Shown here: in pieces, positions 23,458 to 31,890 of the stretch | How the letters are laid out: the number at the start of each line of letters is the position of its first letter | Position numbering within the stretch: the first letter of the stretch is position 1 | NCBI GenBank assembly: GCA_036676455.1 | Contig: JAKFCW010000011.1 | Span: forward strand, 1-64,000 | Reading direction: 5' to 3' | Origin: UBA4093 sp036676455 | GTDB taxonomy: Bacteria; Cyanobacteriota; Sericytochromatia; S15B-MN24; UBA4093 | Length of the DNA stretch: 64,000 bases | Program-made: the position numbers and the translations under genes | The notes under the pieces: generated by a model | Databases searched by the model: none | What the model saw: the letters and a program-made list of their open reading frames with translations, nothing else | What the model was told of the DNA's origin: nothing

Positions 23458-24870
23458 CTAGCGTCCGCCGACCACGATCTCGCTCACCCGCAGGGGCGGC
23501 TGACCGACCGTGACCGGAATCGATCCCGAGATCGAGCCGCACATCCCCTCGGCCAGGGCCAGGTCATGGCCGACCATGTCGATCTTCATGAGGACGTCGG
23601 CCCCTTTCCCGATCAGGGTGGCGCCGCGCACCGGCTCGGCGATCTTGCCGTCGCGGATCATGTAGGCCTCGCGCACGGAGAAGTTGAAGTCGCCGGTTCC
23701 CGGCGAGACCGAGCCGCCTCCCATGCGCTTGGCGTAGAGGCCGTAGGGCACTGAGGCGAGCAGCTCGTCGAGCGAGTACTGGCCAGGAGCGATGTAAGTG
23801 TTGCGCATGCGTGAGGTCGGCGCGAAGCGGTACGACTCACGGCGTCCCGAGCCGGTCGGCGTGAAGCCCGTCTTGCGGGCGCCCAGCTTGTCGACCATGT
23901 AGGACTTGAGGATGCCGTTCTCGATCAGGGTGGTCTTCTGGGTGGGCGCGCCCTCGTCGTCGATGGCGATCGAGCCCCAGGCGCCGTCGATGGTGCCGTC
24001 GTCGAGAGCGGTGACCGCCGAGTGGGCGATCTGCTGGCCCATCTTGCCCGCCAGGACCGAGGCGCCGGTGGCGACGGAGGTGGTCTCCAACAGGTGGCCG
24101 CATGCCTCGTGGAAGATCACGCCGCCGAAGCCGTTGTCGATGACGACGGGCATCTTGCCGGACGGAGCGTAGCCGGCCTTCAGCATGGTGATGGCGACCT
24201 TGGCCACCCGCCGCGCCAGGTCCTCGACGTCGAGCCCCTCGACGAACTCGAAGCCCTGCAGGGCGCCGGGGCTCTCGGAGGCCGTCTGGAACTCGCCGGC
24301 GCCGGTGGCGATCGCCGACAGGTTGAAACGGATGTACGGCCGCACGTCCGTCGCCCACAGCCCCTCGGAGTTGGCGATCAGAACGTGTTGAAGCTGCTCG
24401 CTAAGCGAGACATCGACCTGCGAGATCTCGGGCCCCACCGCCCGGGCCGCCTTGTCCGCCTTCTCGAAGAGCGCGATCTTGCGCTCGGCGCTGATGCCGA
24501 AGGGACTCTTGTAAAGCGAGAGCCCCCGCGACGGCGCGGCCTCGGCGAGCGCCTGGCGAGCGTGCCGCAAGTCGCTCTGATGGGTCTGGCTCACGGCCTT
24601 GGCGAGCGCCAAGAGGCCCTCGCGCGACAGGTCGTTGGTATGCGCGTAGACCGCCTGAGTGCCGTAGAAGGCACGCACGCCCGCTCCGCGGGACTGCCCG
24701 GACGAGGCGTTCTTGACGCGGCTGTCGAGGAAGCTCAGACCCGCGGTCTGGCGGTCCTCGACGAAGATCTCGGCGAAGTCCGCGCCTCCCGACAGGGCCA
24801 TGTCGATCACGTCCCCGGCCAGTTGCCGGTCGATCAGGGCCTCCGCCAGGATTGAGGGATTTGCGGTCAT
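23458..24870 (-). CDS. tldD: TldD-type metallopeptidase, catalytic subunit
   Basis: 470 residues. FHEACGH at about 253-259 gives the zinc motif HExxxH (His254, Glu255, His259), and a conserved Cys follows near the C-terminus (AEGMCGSISGS). SRGAGVRAFYGTQAVYAHTN near residue 60 and the GTGDFNFSVREAYMIRDG block are family features. It acts with the TldE encoded downstream. GGAGG precedes the ATG. No bacteriocin precursor is nearby, so a general proteolytic role is likely. Confidence 0.92.
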   Translation of the reverse strand: MTANPSILAEALIDRQLAGDVIDMALSGGADFAEIFVEDRQTAGLSFLDSRVKNASSGQSRGAGVRAFYGTQAVYAHTNDLSREGLLALAKAVSQTHQSDLRHARQALAEAAPSRGLSLYKSPFGISAERKIALFEKADKAARAVGPEISQVDVSLSEQLQHVLIANSEGLWATDVRPYIRFNLSAIATGAGEFQTASESPGALQGFEFVEGLDVEDLARRVAKVAITMLKAGYAPSGKMPVVIDNGFGGVIFHEACGHLLETTSVATGASVLAGKMGQQIAHSAVTALDDGTIDGAWGSIAIDDEGAPTQKTTLIENGILKSYMVDKLGARKTGFTPTGSGRRESYRFAPTSRMRNTYIAPGQYSLDELLASVPYGLYAKRMGGGSVSPGTGDFNFSVREAYMIRDGKIAEPVRGATLIGKGADVLMKIDMVGHDLALAEGMCGSISGSIPVTVGQPPLRVSEIVVGGR

Positions 24871-24986
24871 GAGGGCCTCCTTTGCTCCGTTTTTCGCTCA
24901 AAGAAAGCCTCATGTTACCACGCCGGGAGGATCCCTTGGCTGATTGGCTAAGTCCGGGTTAAGATGAGGCTGAAGGAGTCACTACC

Positions 24987-26489
24987 ATGCAGATTCAGGC
25001 CATTCAATCCCCCGTAAACACCCTTGCCACCGACGCCCTCCTCGTGGGCGTCTACGCCGAAGCCCCCCTCGAAGGCGCGATCGCCGCGCTCGACGAGACG
25101 GTGGGCGGCGCCATCGCGGCGCTGAGCCGCGATCTTCCCTTCAAGGCCGAGGTCGGCGAGTCGGAGACGATCTACCGTCCCGCCGGCATCAAGGCCAAGC
25201 GCCTGGTCGTCGTCGGCCTCGGCAAGCGCCAGGACGTCACGTCCGAGACCCTTCGCAAAGCGTTCGGCGGTGCCGTCCAGGGCCTGATCGGCACTCCGGT
25301 CGCCAAGGCTGCCATCCTGCTGGATGGCGTCGCGCCGCTCGGCTGGGAAAAGGCCTCTGCCGCGGCCGTCGAGGCCGTTCTGCTCGGTAGCTACCGCTAC
25401 AAGGCCTACGTCACCACCGGCAAGGAAGCGCACCGCGCCCCCGAGGCCGTCTCCGTGCTCGTCCCCAAGGATGGCGACCTGAAGGCTGCCAAGGCCGGAG
25501 CCGAGAAGGCCCGCCTGGTCTGCGAAGCCACCAACTGGGTCCGTAATCTGGTCAACACCCCCGGCGGCGACCTGACGGCCACCGACCTGGCCGCCGAGGC
25601 GCGTGCCATGGCCGACGCCCGCGGCATCACCTGCAAGGTGCTCGGCAAGAAGGAGCTGGAGAAGCAAGGCTTCGGCGCTCTGCTGGGCGTCAACCAGGGC
25701 TCGACCGAGCCTCCGGCCTTCATCATCCTGGAGTACCAGGGTGGCAAGAAGAAGGACAAGCCGGTGGTGCTGGTCGGCAAGGGCGTGACCTTCGATACCG
25801 GCGGCCTCTGCATCAAGCCCTCCAAGGGCATGGAAGAGATGAAGACCGACATGGGCGGCGCCGGCGCGGTGCTGGGCACCCTGCGGGCGGCGGCGGACCT
25901 CAAGCTCCCCATCAACCTGGTCGGCCTCATCCCCTCCACCGACAACATGCCGAGTGGCAGCGCGCTCAAGCCCGGCGACGTGGTCAAGACCTACAACGGC
26001 CTGACCATGGAGATCGTGGACACGGACGCCGAGGGCCGCGTCATCCTCTCCGACGCACTCGGCTACGCCTCCAAGAACTACGACGCCCAGGCCATCATCG
26101 ACCTGGCGACGCTGACCGGCTCCATCATCGTGACCCTGGGCATGCACGTCACCGGCATGTTCGGCAAGGACAAGGACCAGGCCCTGCTGGACCGGATCTA
26201 CCAGATTGGCCAGGAGACCGGCGAACGAGTCTGGCAGATGCCCACTTGGGACGTCTACGAGGACATGGTCAAGTCGGAGATCGCCGACGTGAAGAACTCG
26301 GACCCGCGCCGCGGGGACGCGATCGCCGCGGCCATGCTGCTCGGCAAGTTCGTCGGGGACTTCCCCTGGGTTCACCTCGACATCGCCGGCCCCTCCTGGG
26401 CCGAGTCGGCCAAGGCCTACTACGAGGCCGGCGCGACCGGTACCGGCGTGCGCCTGCTGACCGAGCTGCTCAGCAACTGGGAAGCCTAG
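24987..26489 (+). CDS. pepA: cytosol leucyl aminopeptidase (M17)
   Basis: 500 residues with the usual M17 layout: an N-terminal macro-like domain to about 165, then the dinuclear metal catalytic domain. VGKGVTFDTGG and MKTDMGGAGAV hold metal and active-site residues. The signature block reads DTDAEGR at 345-351, where the family usually has NTDAEGR; the metal ligands Asp347 and Glu349 are kept. The late block HLDIAGPSW is typical. It removes N-terminal residues from peptides. It is divergent from tldD, 116 bases away, so two peptidase units share a promoter region. Confidence 0.93.
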   Translation: MQIQAIQSPVNTLATDALLVGVYAEAPLEGAIAALDETVGGAIAALSRDLPFKAEVGESETIYRPAGIKAKRLVVVGLGKRQDVTSETLRKAFGGAVQGLIGTPVAKAAILLDGVAPLGWEKASAAAVEAVLLGSYRYKAYVTTGKEAHRAPEAVSVLVPKDGDLKAAKAGAEKARLVCEATNWVRNLVNTPGGDLTATDLAAEARAMADARGITCKVLGKKELEKQGFGALLGVNQGSTEPPAFIILEYQGGKKKDKPVVLVGKGVTFDTGGLCIKPSKGMEEMKTDMGGAGAVLGTLRAAADLKLPINLVGLIPSTDNMPSGSALKPGDVVKTYNGLTMEIVDTDAEGRVILSDALGYASKNYDAQAIIDLATLTGSIIVTLGMHVTGMFGKDKDQALLDRIYQIGQETGERVWQMPTWDVYEDMVKSEIADVKNSDPRRGDAIAAAMLLGKFVGDFPWVHLDIAGPSWAESAKAYYEAGATGTGVRLLTELLSNWEA

Positions 26490-26499
26490 ACCAAAAAAT

Positions 26500-26529
26500 A
26501 GAGGGGCGGCGCCACGGCGTCGCCCCTCT
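26500..26529. terminator. terminator between pepA and the thioesterase gene
   Basis: 9-bp outer stem AGAGGGGCG / CGCCCCTCT with a partly paired inner loop, preceded by A6 and followed by TACTTTG. Suitable for both directions. Confidence 0.7.
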
Positions 26530-26542
26530 TACTTTGTGATGG

Positions 26543-26965
26543 CTAGAGCGGCGTGGGCTTGCCCTCGTCGTCGATCGCCACGAAGATCGTCTCGGCCTCG
26601 GTCACCTTGACCGTGACGTCAGGATCCGTGGCCCGCTGGGCCTCGACGCAGACTCCCACGGTGATGGACGTGCGCCCCTTCTTGATCACGTTGGTGTAGA
26701 AGCTCACCGTGTCCCCGACGAAGACGGGCTGGTGGAAGACGATCTCGCGCACGGCCACCGTGACGATCTTCTTACGGGTGTGGCGCTGGGCCTCGACGGC
26801 CCCCGCGAGGTCGATCTGGCTCATGATCACGCCGCCGAAGATGGTCCCACGCGCGTTCGTGTCCTTGGGCAGGAGCATGACGCGGATGGCGGGCTGCAAG
26901 ACGGGATCGCGGTTACTGGATTGTGGCTCGGACAACTGGAACCTCCTTATGGTCGACTCCGCCAT
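26543..26965 (-). CDS. acyl-CoA thioesterase, hotdog fold (YciA-like)
   Basis: 140 residues, a single hotdog domain. MLLPKDTNARGTIFGGVIMSQID near 30-52 contains the N-A-R/H-G-x-x-F-GG block of YciA/BACH-type thioesterases, with the catalytic Asp in SQIDLAG. VFVGDTVSFYTNVIKKGRTSI follows as usual. It hydrolyses acyl-CoA to the free acid. The natural substrate cannot be read from sequence. It is a single gene, convergent with pepA. Confidence 0.85.
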   Translation of the reverse strand: MAESTIRRFQLSEPQSSNRDPVLQPAIRVMLLPKDTNARGTIFGGVIMSQIDLAGAVEAQRHTRKKIVTVAVREIVFHQPVFVGDTVSFYTNVIKKGRTSITVGVCVEAQRATDPDVTVKVTEAETIFVAIDDEGKPTPL

Positions 26966-27051
26966 GATAGCAAACGAGCGGCCAAGCCGCGCACCCTCAC
27001 GAGATCCGGGGGCGATGCGCTAGAATGGATATCAGCGCCCACGGCGACTGA

Positions 27052-27086
27052 AAGCGCCTGCGGCTACCAGAAGCGCCTGCGGCTAC
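27052..27086. repeat. two 16-bp direct repeats upstream of the metallo-hydrolase gene
   Basis: AAGCGCCTGCGGCTAC at 27052-27067 and again at 27071-27086, with three bases between. The second copy ends just before the ribosome site of the gene at 27104. TAGAAT at 27021-27026 is a possible -10. Perhaps an operator or a recent slippage duplication. Confidence 0.6.
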
Positions 27087-27103
27087 ATAAGAGGAGTCCC
27101 CCC

Positions 27104-27730
27104 ATGATCGTCGAAACCCTGGCCGTTGGGCCTCTCGGCTGCAATTGCACCATCCTCGGCTGCCCCGAAACCGGCAAGGCCCTCGTGGTCGATCCCGGGG
27201 GCGACGCCGACCGGATCGCCGAGGTGCTCGACCGCCATGGGCTCACGCCCGTCGCGCTTCTGCACACGCACGCGCACTTCGACCACGTGCTCGGCACGCC
27301 CGAACTGAAGGCCCGCTACGGCGCGGACATCCTCCTGCATGCAGACGACCTCTCCCTCTACGAGAGCGTCCCGATGCAGGGCGCGTTCTTCGGCTTCTCG
27401 CTGAGCGCGCCGCCTCCGGTCGATCGCCTCGTCCTGGACGGCGAGCGCATGGCCATCGGCGCGCAAACCGGCGAGGTGATCCACACCCCCGGCCACACGC
27501 CGGGCTCGCTTTGCTTCCACGTCGGAGGGCAGAAACTGCTGCTCACCGGCGACACGCTCTTCGCTGGCGGCATCGGGCGTACCGACCTCTGGGGCGGCTC
27601 CCAGGCCGCGCTGATGCGCTCGATCCATGAGCGCCTGCTGCCCTTGGATCCCGAGACCCGGGTGATTCCCGGCCACGGCCCCGAGACCACGATCGGCGCG
27701 GAAGCCCGCAGCAACCCGTTCTTGCGCTGA
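27104..27730 (+). CDS. MBL-fold metallo-hydrolase (glyoxalase II/YcbL-like)
   Basis: 208 residues. THAHFDH near residue 60 is the HxHxDH dinuclear zinc motif. HTPGHTPGSLCFH, LTGDTLFAGGIGRTD and VIPGHGPETTIG supply the remaining ligands in the order of the glyoxalase II-like group. At this length it lacks the extra C-terminal domain of true GloB and fits YcbL. GAGGAG precedes ATG 27104. The frame is open further upstream but without start support. Likely substrates are hydroxyacyl-glutathione or a related thioester. Confidence 0.87.
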   Translation: MIVETLAVGPLGCNCTILGCPETGKALVVDPGGDADRIAEVLDRHGLTPVALLHTHAHFDHVLGTPELKARYGADILLHADDLSLYESVPMQGAFFGFSLSAPPPVDRLVLDGERMAIGAQTGEVIHTPGHTPGSLCFHVGGQKLLLTGDTLFAGGIGRTDLWGGSQAALMRSIHERLLPLDPETRVIPGHGPETTIGAEARSNPFLR

Positions 27731-27744
27731 GCGAGAGGGCCTAC

Positions 27745-28188
27745 TCACGGCGCCGGCACGTCCTCTCCTTGCTCGACGATCCGCTTGAAGCGCTTGAGGT
27801 CGTCGTCGATCTCATGCGCGGGATCGCGGCGAAAGGCCTTGGCCACGAGGTCTCCCACGACGCCCGCGGGGGTGTGGTAGTACATCGAGACGCTAAGGCG
27901 GGTGCGCTCGGGACCCAGCTCTTCGAAGCGGACGACTCCATCGTTGCGGACCTGCCCGCCGGTCGATCGCCAGGAGATGTGGGCGTTCTCCACGGCCTCC
28001 ATGACCTCGGCGTCCCAGTGCACGTTCGCTCCCAGCGGAGCATCCGCCTTCCAGTGGTAGCGTTCGCCCTCCCGGCGGACCTCCTTGACGTGGCTCATGA
28101 AGCGCGGGAAATTCTCGAAGTTCTCCCAGAACCGGTAGACGCGCCCGATGGGGGCGTTCACCTCGATCGTCTTTTCCACCCGGGACAT
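27745..28188 (-). CDS. SRPBCC-family protein (polyketide cyclase/coenzyme Q-binding type)
   Basis: 147 residues with the START-like pattern: VEKTIEVNAPIGRVYRFWEN at the N-terminus, FENFPRFMSHVKEVRREG, a central beta-sheet with ITWRSTGG-like ISWRSTGG, and the C-terminal helix AHEIDDDLKRFKRIVEQ. Family members bind lipids or aromatic ligands and are often annotated cyclase/dehydrase. GGAGG precedes ATG 28188. Convergent with the metallo-hydrolase. The ligand is unknown. Confidence 0.82.
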   Translation of the reverse strand: MSRVEKTIEVNAPIGRVYRFWENFENFPRFMSHVKEVRREGERYHWKADAPLGANVHWDAEVMEAVENAHISWRSTGGQVRNDGVVRFEELGPERTRLSVSMYYHTPAGVVGDLVAKAFRRDPAHEIDDDLKRFKRIVEQGEDVPAP

Positions 28189-28354
28189 GCCATCCTCCCT
28201 CGTCACCCAGTCGGACCGGCGTCAGGCTCATCTTAACCCGCGCCGCGGGGATGACAACGGCGCCCCGGCGGGTGTAGCATGGCGTCATCCGCAGGCGCCA
28301 TGCGCCGCGCGCCCCTTCTCACGCGCCCCTCGCCCCGAACACCAGGAGGATGCC

Positions 28355-28576
28355 TTGACGCACGTCCACGGACCCAACTGCAGCCACGACCATGCCCACG
28401 GCCATTCGCACGGTCACTCGCACGCCCCCTACGTCGCTCCGCCCAAGGTGGGCCGCAACGATCCCTGCCCCTGCGGCTCCGGGAAGAAGCACAAGGCCTG
28501 CTGCCTGTCCAAGCCGGCCGCGAGCGAGCCTTTAGAATCAGCCGCGGACGCTCCCAGGGCTAGCGCCCGCGGCTGA
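28355..28576 (+). CDS. small SEC-C zinc-motif protein with His-rich N-terminus
   Basis: 73 residues. The start is TTG 28355, 5 bases after AGGAGG. The nearby ATG at 28350 hits a stop after two codons, so TTG is required. The N-terminus, HVHGPNCSHDHAHGHSHGHS, is a His/Gly metal-binding tract. Then VGRNDPCPCGSGKKHKACCL is a complete SEC-C motif (CxC...CC), the zinc site first known from SecA. There is no other domain. It may be a zinc-binding accessory protein. The terminator overlaps its last codons. Confidence 0.82.
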   Translation: MTHVHGPNCSHDHAHGHSHGHSHAPYVAPPKVGRNDPCPCGSGKKHKACCLSKPAASEPLESAADAPRASARG

Positions 28577-28578
28577 TT
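28536..28578 (+). terminator. hairpin overlapping the SEC-C gene end
   Basis: 12-bp stem AATCAGCCGCGG / CCGCGGCTGATT with a 19-base loop. The right arm contains the TGA stop and ends in TTTC. It separates the SEC-C gene from the oxidoreductase 15 bases later. Confidence 0.65.
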
Positions 28579-28590
28579 TCAAGGAAAGCC

Positions 28591-30114
28591 ATGCAGCCGA
28601 GCGTCGCCGAGTTCTACCACGAAACCACCAAGTACTCCCCGGAAGGCCTGGCCTCTCAGCGGCCGAAGATCGACTGGGCGCATCCGCCCCTGCCGTTCAA
28701 GCCTTACACGACGGGGAAGCGGGTCGATCTCGCGCAGTACCTCCCGTTCGCCGAGCTGGATCGCGCCGAGGACGTCCAGGAGGAATGGGAGGCGCTGACC
28801 TTCGAGGAACGCTCCCTGGCCGATCTCTCGCACTTGCTGTACTTCAGCAACGGGGTGACGGCCGTGATGCCCTATCCCGAGCGGGAGTTCCTGATGCGGG
28901 CGGCGCCCTCGGCCGGCGGCCTCTACCCCACGGAGATCTACGTCGCCGCCCACGGCTATCCCGGCTTGCCCGACGGCCTTTACAACTACCAGGTCCGCCA
29001 GCACGAGCTCATCGGCTTCTGGGAAGGCGACGTCCGCGCGCGCCTGGCTGAACTGAGCTTCGCGCACCCGGCGGTCGCCGCCTCCGACCTGCTCTTCATC
29101 TACACCGGAGTCTTCTTCCGCAGCGCCTGGCGTTACCAGGACCGAGCCTACCGGCGCATCCTGCTCGACACCGGCCACGTCTGGGGCAACTCCGCGATGA
29201 TGGCGCCCTTCTTTGGCCGCGCGGCCATACCGGTCGGCGGCTTCCACGACGACGCGCTGGAGGACCTGCTCTTCCTCGAGCGGCACGTGGAGTCAGGCCT
29301 CATGCTGCTGGCCTTGCCTCGCCAGGACAGGCTTGGCGGGGGCCAGCTCGAGGCGGCCTCGGCCTTGCCGTCGGCGGTGAAGCGGGACTTCCGCCACCCG
29401 CCGGAAGGTGAGCGGCACTGGGAGCTGCATGACGCGTCGCGCCTCTCGGCGCCCCCGGCCCCAGTGGCAGCGCAGCCCCCCACGGCCTCCCGACCCTCGT
29501 TCGGGTTCGCCGAGGTCCTGGAAGCCCCGCCGATCACCTGGAACGACGCCCTGGGAGACACCATCGTGCTGCGCCGCTCGACTAGGGCCTATTCCGGCGG
29601 GCCAATCGCCCGCGAACAGCTCGCCCAGGTGCTCGACTTCGCTTACCGCCCCGAGGACGCGACCGATCCCCGGGTCGCAAGGCCCCCGCACCTGCTGGCC
29701 CCCGACTTGCTGCAGACCTACGTCGCGGTGAACTCCGTCGAGGGGCTGGACCCAGGGTGCTACCACTACGATCCGGCCCGCCGGGAGCTGCGGCAGGTGC
29801 GCTTCACCGGCCTCTCGATGGAGATCGAGTACCTCTGCCTCGGCCAGGAGCTCGGTGGAAAGGCCGCCGCCGTGGTCTTCCACACCACCCACCTCCCGCG
29901 GGCCATCGGACGATACGGCGAGCGCGCCTACCGCTACGTGCACCTCGACGCCGGCCACCTCGGAGAGCGCCTGAGCATCGCTGCCATGCGCCTCGGGCTG
30001 GGCGCCAGCGGCATCGGAGGCTACTTCGACGACCGCGTGAATGACCTGCTGGGAATTCCCGCCGAGGAAGCGACCGTCTACCTCACCACCCTGGGGCAGC
30101 CGACCGCGGTCTAG
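28591..30114 (+). CDS. SagB/ThcOx-type FMN oxidoreductase with two nitroreductase domains
   Basis: 507 residues made of two related halves. The first (about 60-265) has LMRAAPSAGGLYPTEIYVAA and YRRILLDTGHVWGNSAMMA. The second (about 325-505) has VLRRSTRAYSGGPIAREQLA and YRYVHLDAGHLGERLSIAAM. Both carry the R-S/A-P-S-x-G and L-D-x-GH patterns of the SagB dehydrogenase family, which oxidises azolines in peptide natural products. The first half keeps the PSAGGLYPTE flavin block best. No cyclodehydratase, precursor peptide or transporter of such a cluster is adjacent, so the substrate is open. Confidence 0.83.
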   Translation: MQPSVAEFYHETTKYSPEGLASQRPKIDWAHPPLPFKPYTTGKRVDLAQYLPFAELDRAEDVQEEWEALTFEERSLADLSHLLYFSNGVTAVMPYPEREFLMRAAPSAGGLYPTEIYVAAHGYPGLPDGLYNYQVRQHELIGFWEGDVRARLAELSFAHPAVAASDLLFIYTGVFFRSAWRYQDRAYRRILLDTGHVWGNSAMMAPFFGRAAIPVGGFHDDALEDLLFLERHVESGLMLLALPRQDRLGGGQLEAASALPSAVKRDFRHPPEGERHWELHDASRLSAPPAPVAAQPPTASRPSFGFAEVLEAPPITWNDALGDTIVLRRSTRAYSGGPIAREQLAQVLDFAYRPEDATDPRVARPPHLLAPDLLQTYVAVNSVEGLDPGCYHYDPARRELRQVRFTGLSMEIEYLCLGQELGGKAAAVVFHTTHLPRAIGRYGERAYRYVHLDAGHLGERLSIAAMRLGLGASGIGGYFDDRVNDLLGIPAEEATVYLTTLGQPTAV

Positions 30115-30147
30115 CGCCGGCCGAGGTGGCCATGCGCAGCTTGACGC

Positions 30148-30176
30148 TTGCCACCGCCCCTCCCGAAGCCTAGAGT
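30148..30176 (+). promoter_or_regulatory. promoter of the small membrane-protein gene
   Basis: TTGCCA (30148-30153), 17 bases, TAGAGT (30171-30176). The -10 lies in the inverted repeat CCTAGA-N6-TCTAGG (30169-30186), which could be an operator. Confidence 0.4.
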
Positions 30177-30202
30177 CGAGTCTAGGTAAAAGGAGGGAAC
30201 TC

Positions 30203-30505
30203 ATGGACAGTATCCTCGTATCCGTCCTGCTCGCCGTCCTGGGGGGATTCGCCTTGTTCGGGCTGCTCGTCCTCGGGGTCATGGGTGTGGTCTCGTTCTT
30301 CCGCGCTTGGGAGCGCGGAGAGCCCGAGTTCAGCTCGTCGATGCCGGAAAAGCTCGATCGTTCTCCGCTGCACAGCATCGAGGCCCGGATCGCCCGGGGC
30401 GACCTCAGCGAGGGCGATCGCCAGGCGATGCGCGAGCAGGTCGAGGGCATGCTCCAGCGCCGCGAGGCGGACCGCCGGCGGATCGAGGGCGGCGGCGCCA
30501 AGTAG
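30203..30505 (+). CDS. small single-pass membrane protein
   Basis: 100 residues. One transmembrane helix at about 4-33 (LLAVLGGFALFGLLVLGVMGVVSFF) is followed by a charged cytosolic tail. The tail's helix HSIEARIARGDLSEGDRQAMREQVEGML resembles a SHOCT-like short helical motif, where a small C-terminal helix pair follows a membrane segment. AAAGGAGGG precedes ATG 30203. The function is unknown. Confidence 0.72.
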   Translation: MDSILVSVLLAVLGGFALFGLLVLGVMGVVSFFRAWERGEPEFSSSMPEKLDRSPLHSIEARIARGDLSEGDRQAMREQVEGMLQRREADRRRIEGGGAK

Positions 30506-30626
30506 CGCCTGAGTTCTTGCGCCTCAGCCGCGGGCGCCCTGCGCCGGGGACGCAGGGGGCTAGACGGACGATTGTTCGTGATCAGCGCACTTGCGATGGC
30601 CGCGGACCTGCTCCAGAATAGGTCCC

Positions 30627-31883
30627 ATGCGTCATGATCCGTCGAAGCCCAAAGCGCCTCACGCCTCTGCCGTCACCTGGCGCCTTGCCGGCGCCAGCCT
30701 CGGCTACCTCGTGCTGGCGCGCATGCTCGAAGGGCTCGGCATGCCGCCTTCCGCGGCCTGCTGGCTGGGGGGCCTGGGCGTCACCGCCGGCATGACGCTC
30801 TGGCAAGCGAGCGGTCCGTCGGGCCGTGCGAGCGCGGGCGCCAAGCATGCGCGGCGCTTCGCCCAGCTGGCGCGGCGCAGCGACGATCTCGGCAGCCTCG
30901 CGACGGCGGTGCTCGAGGCCTTCCGGCGCGCCACGAAGGCCGATCAGCTCTTACTCTGGCTGCCTCCGCCCGGTGACGCCAGCTTCCACCTGACCGCCGG
31001 CATCGGCCACTCGCCCGAAACCCTGGTCATCCCCGAGTTCACGCTACGCGGCTGGCTCGAGGAAGCTCCGCTGCGGCCCCGCCTCGTCACCCGGTCCGCC
31101 AAGCGCAATCCCGGCGTCCTGGACCAGCTGCTCCTCAGCCTCGGTGCCAGCGCCTGCTTCCCACTGATCCTGCACGGCCGCGTCATCGGCCTCGTCACCG
31201 CGGGCCACGCATCGGGGCGCGTTTTCCAGGCGAAGGATCTCAAAGAGGTCGAGGCCCTGAGCGCTCAAGCGGCCATGGCGCTGGCCCCCTACCAGCTGCA
31301 AGAAGAGCAGAAGCTGCACCTGAACAAGCTGGAAGCCGTCTCGCGGCTGTACCTCGATGCCCAGCGCAAGGCCGTCACCGACGGCCTCACGGGCCTCATC
31401 ACGCATGCCCACTTCAAGGAGCAGCTTGCCAGCCGCTTCTTCGAGGCCCGCCGCTTCGACCAGCCCCTATCCTTGATGTTCATCGACATCGACCACTTCA
31501 AGCGGATCAACGACACCTACGGCCATCAAACCGGCGACGAGGTGCTGCGGCAGGTCTGCCGGGCCATCCAGGAGCGCGTCCGCGCCTGTGACGTCGCTGC
31601 TCGCTACGGCGGCGAAGAGATCGCCGTCCTGCTTCCCCAGACCGACCTGGCCGGAGCGATGATCCTCGCGGAGCGCATGCGCGAGGCCATCGCGGAGCTG
31701 TCCGTCACCGACCTACGTGGAGAGGCCCTGGTCTCCGTCACCGCCTCCATCGGGGTCTCCGAGCTGGAGCCTGACGATCAGGCACCAGCCGACCTCATCG
31801 AGCGCGCCGACCAGGCCGTCTACCGCGCCAAGCACCGGGGACGTAACCAGGTCATCGCCTGGTCTCCCTCCCTGCTCGTCTAG
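30627..31883 (+). CDS. diguanylate cyclase with GAF-like sensor
   Basis: 418 residues. Two hydrophobic N-terminal segments (about 15-55) come first, then a GAF-like domain (about 75-225), a short coiled linker and a GGDEF domain (about 250-415). The active site is GGEEI at 328-332, an accepted GGDEF variant with both metal acids. Arg319-x-x-Asp322, five residues before it, is the RxxD product-inhibition site. FIDIDHFKRINDTYGHQTGD holds the other metal and guanine residues. It should make cyclic di-GMP at the membrane. ATG 30627 fits homology; no strong ribosome site is seen. Confidence 0.87.
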   Translation: MRHDPSKPKAPHASAVTWRLAGASLGYLVLARMLEGLGMPPSAACWLGGLGVTAGMTLWQASGPSGRASAGAKHARRFAQLARRSDDLGSLATAVLEAFRRATKADQLLLWLPPPGDASFHLTAGIGHSPETLVIPEFTLRGWLEEAPLRPRLVTRSAKRNPGVLDQLLLSLGASACFPLILHGRVIGLVTAGHASGRVFQAKDLKEVEALSAQAAMALAPYQLQEEQKLHLNKLEAVSRLYLDAQRKAVTDGLTGLITHAHFKEQLASRFFEARRFDQPLSLMFIDIDHFKRINDTYGHQTGDEVLRQVCRAIQERVRACDVAARYGGEEIAVLLPQTDLAGAMILAERMREAIAELSVTDLRGEALVSVTASIGVSELEPDDQAPADLIERADQAVYRAKHRGRNQVIAWSPSLLV

Positions 31884-31890
31884 CTTTCCC

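Noticed and set aside
22227..23513. Plus-strand frame opposite tldE
   Set aside because: TldE is well supported; the opposite frame is Arg/Leu/Ala/Gly-biased and featureless.
24948..26375. Minus-strand frame opposite pepA
   Set aside because: PepA has all family motifs on the plus strand.
28591..30114. A complete SagB-type peptide antibiotic cluster
   Set aside because: No YcaO/cyclodehydratase, precursor peptide, protease or exporter is adjacent.
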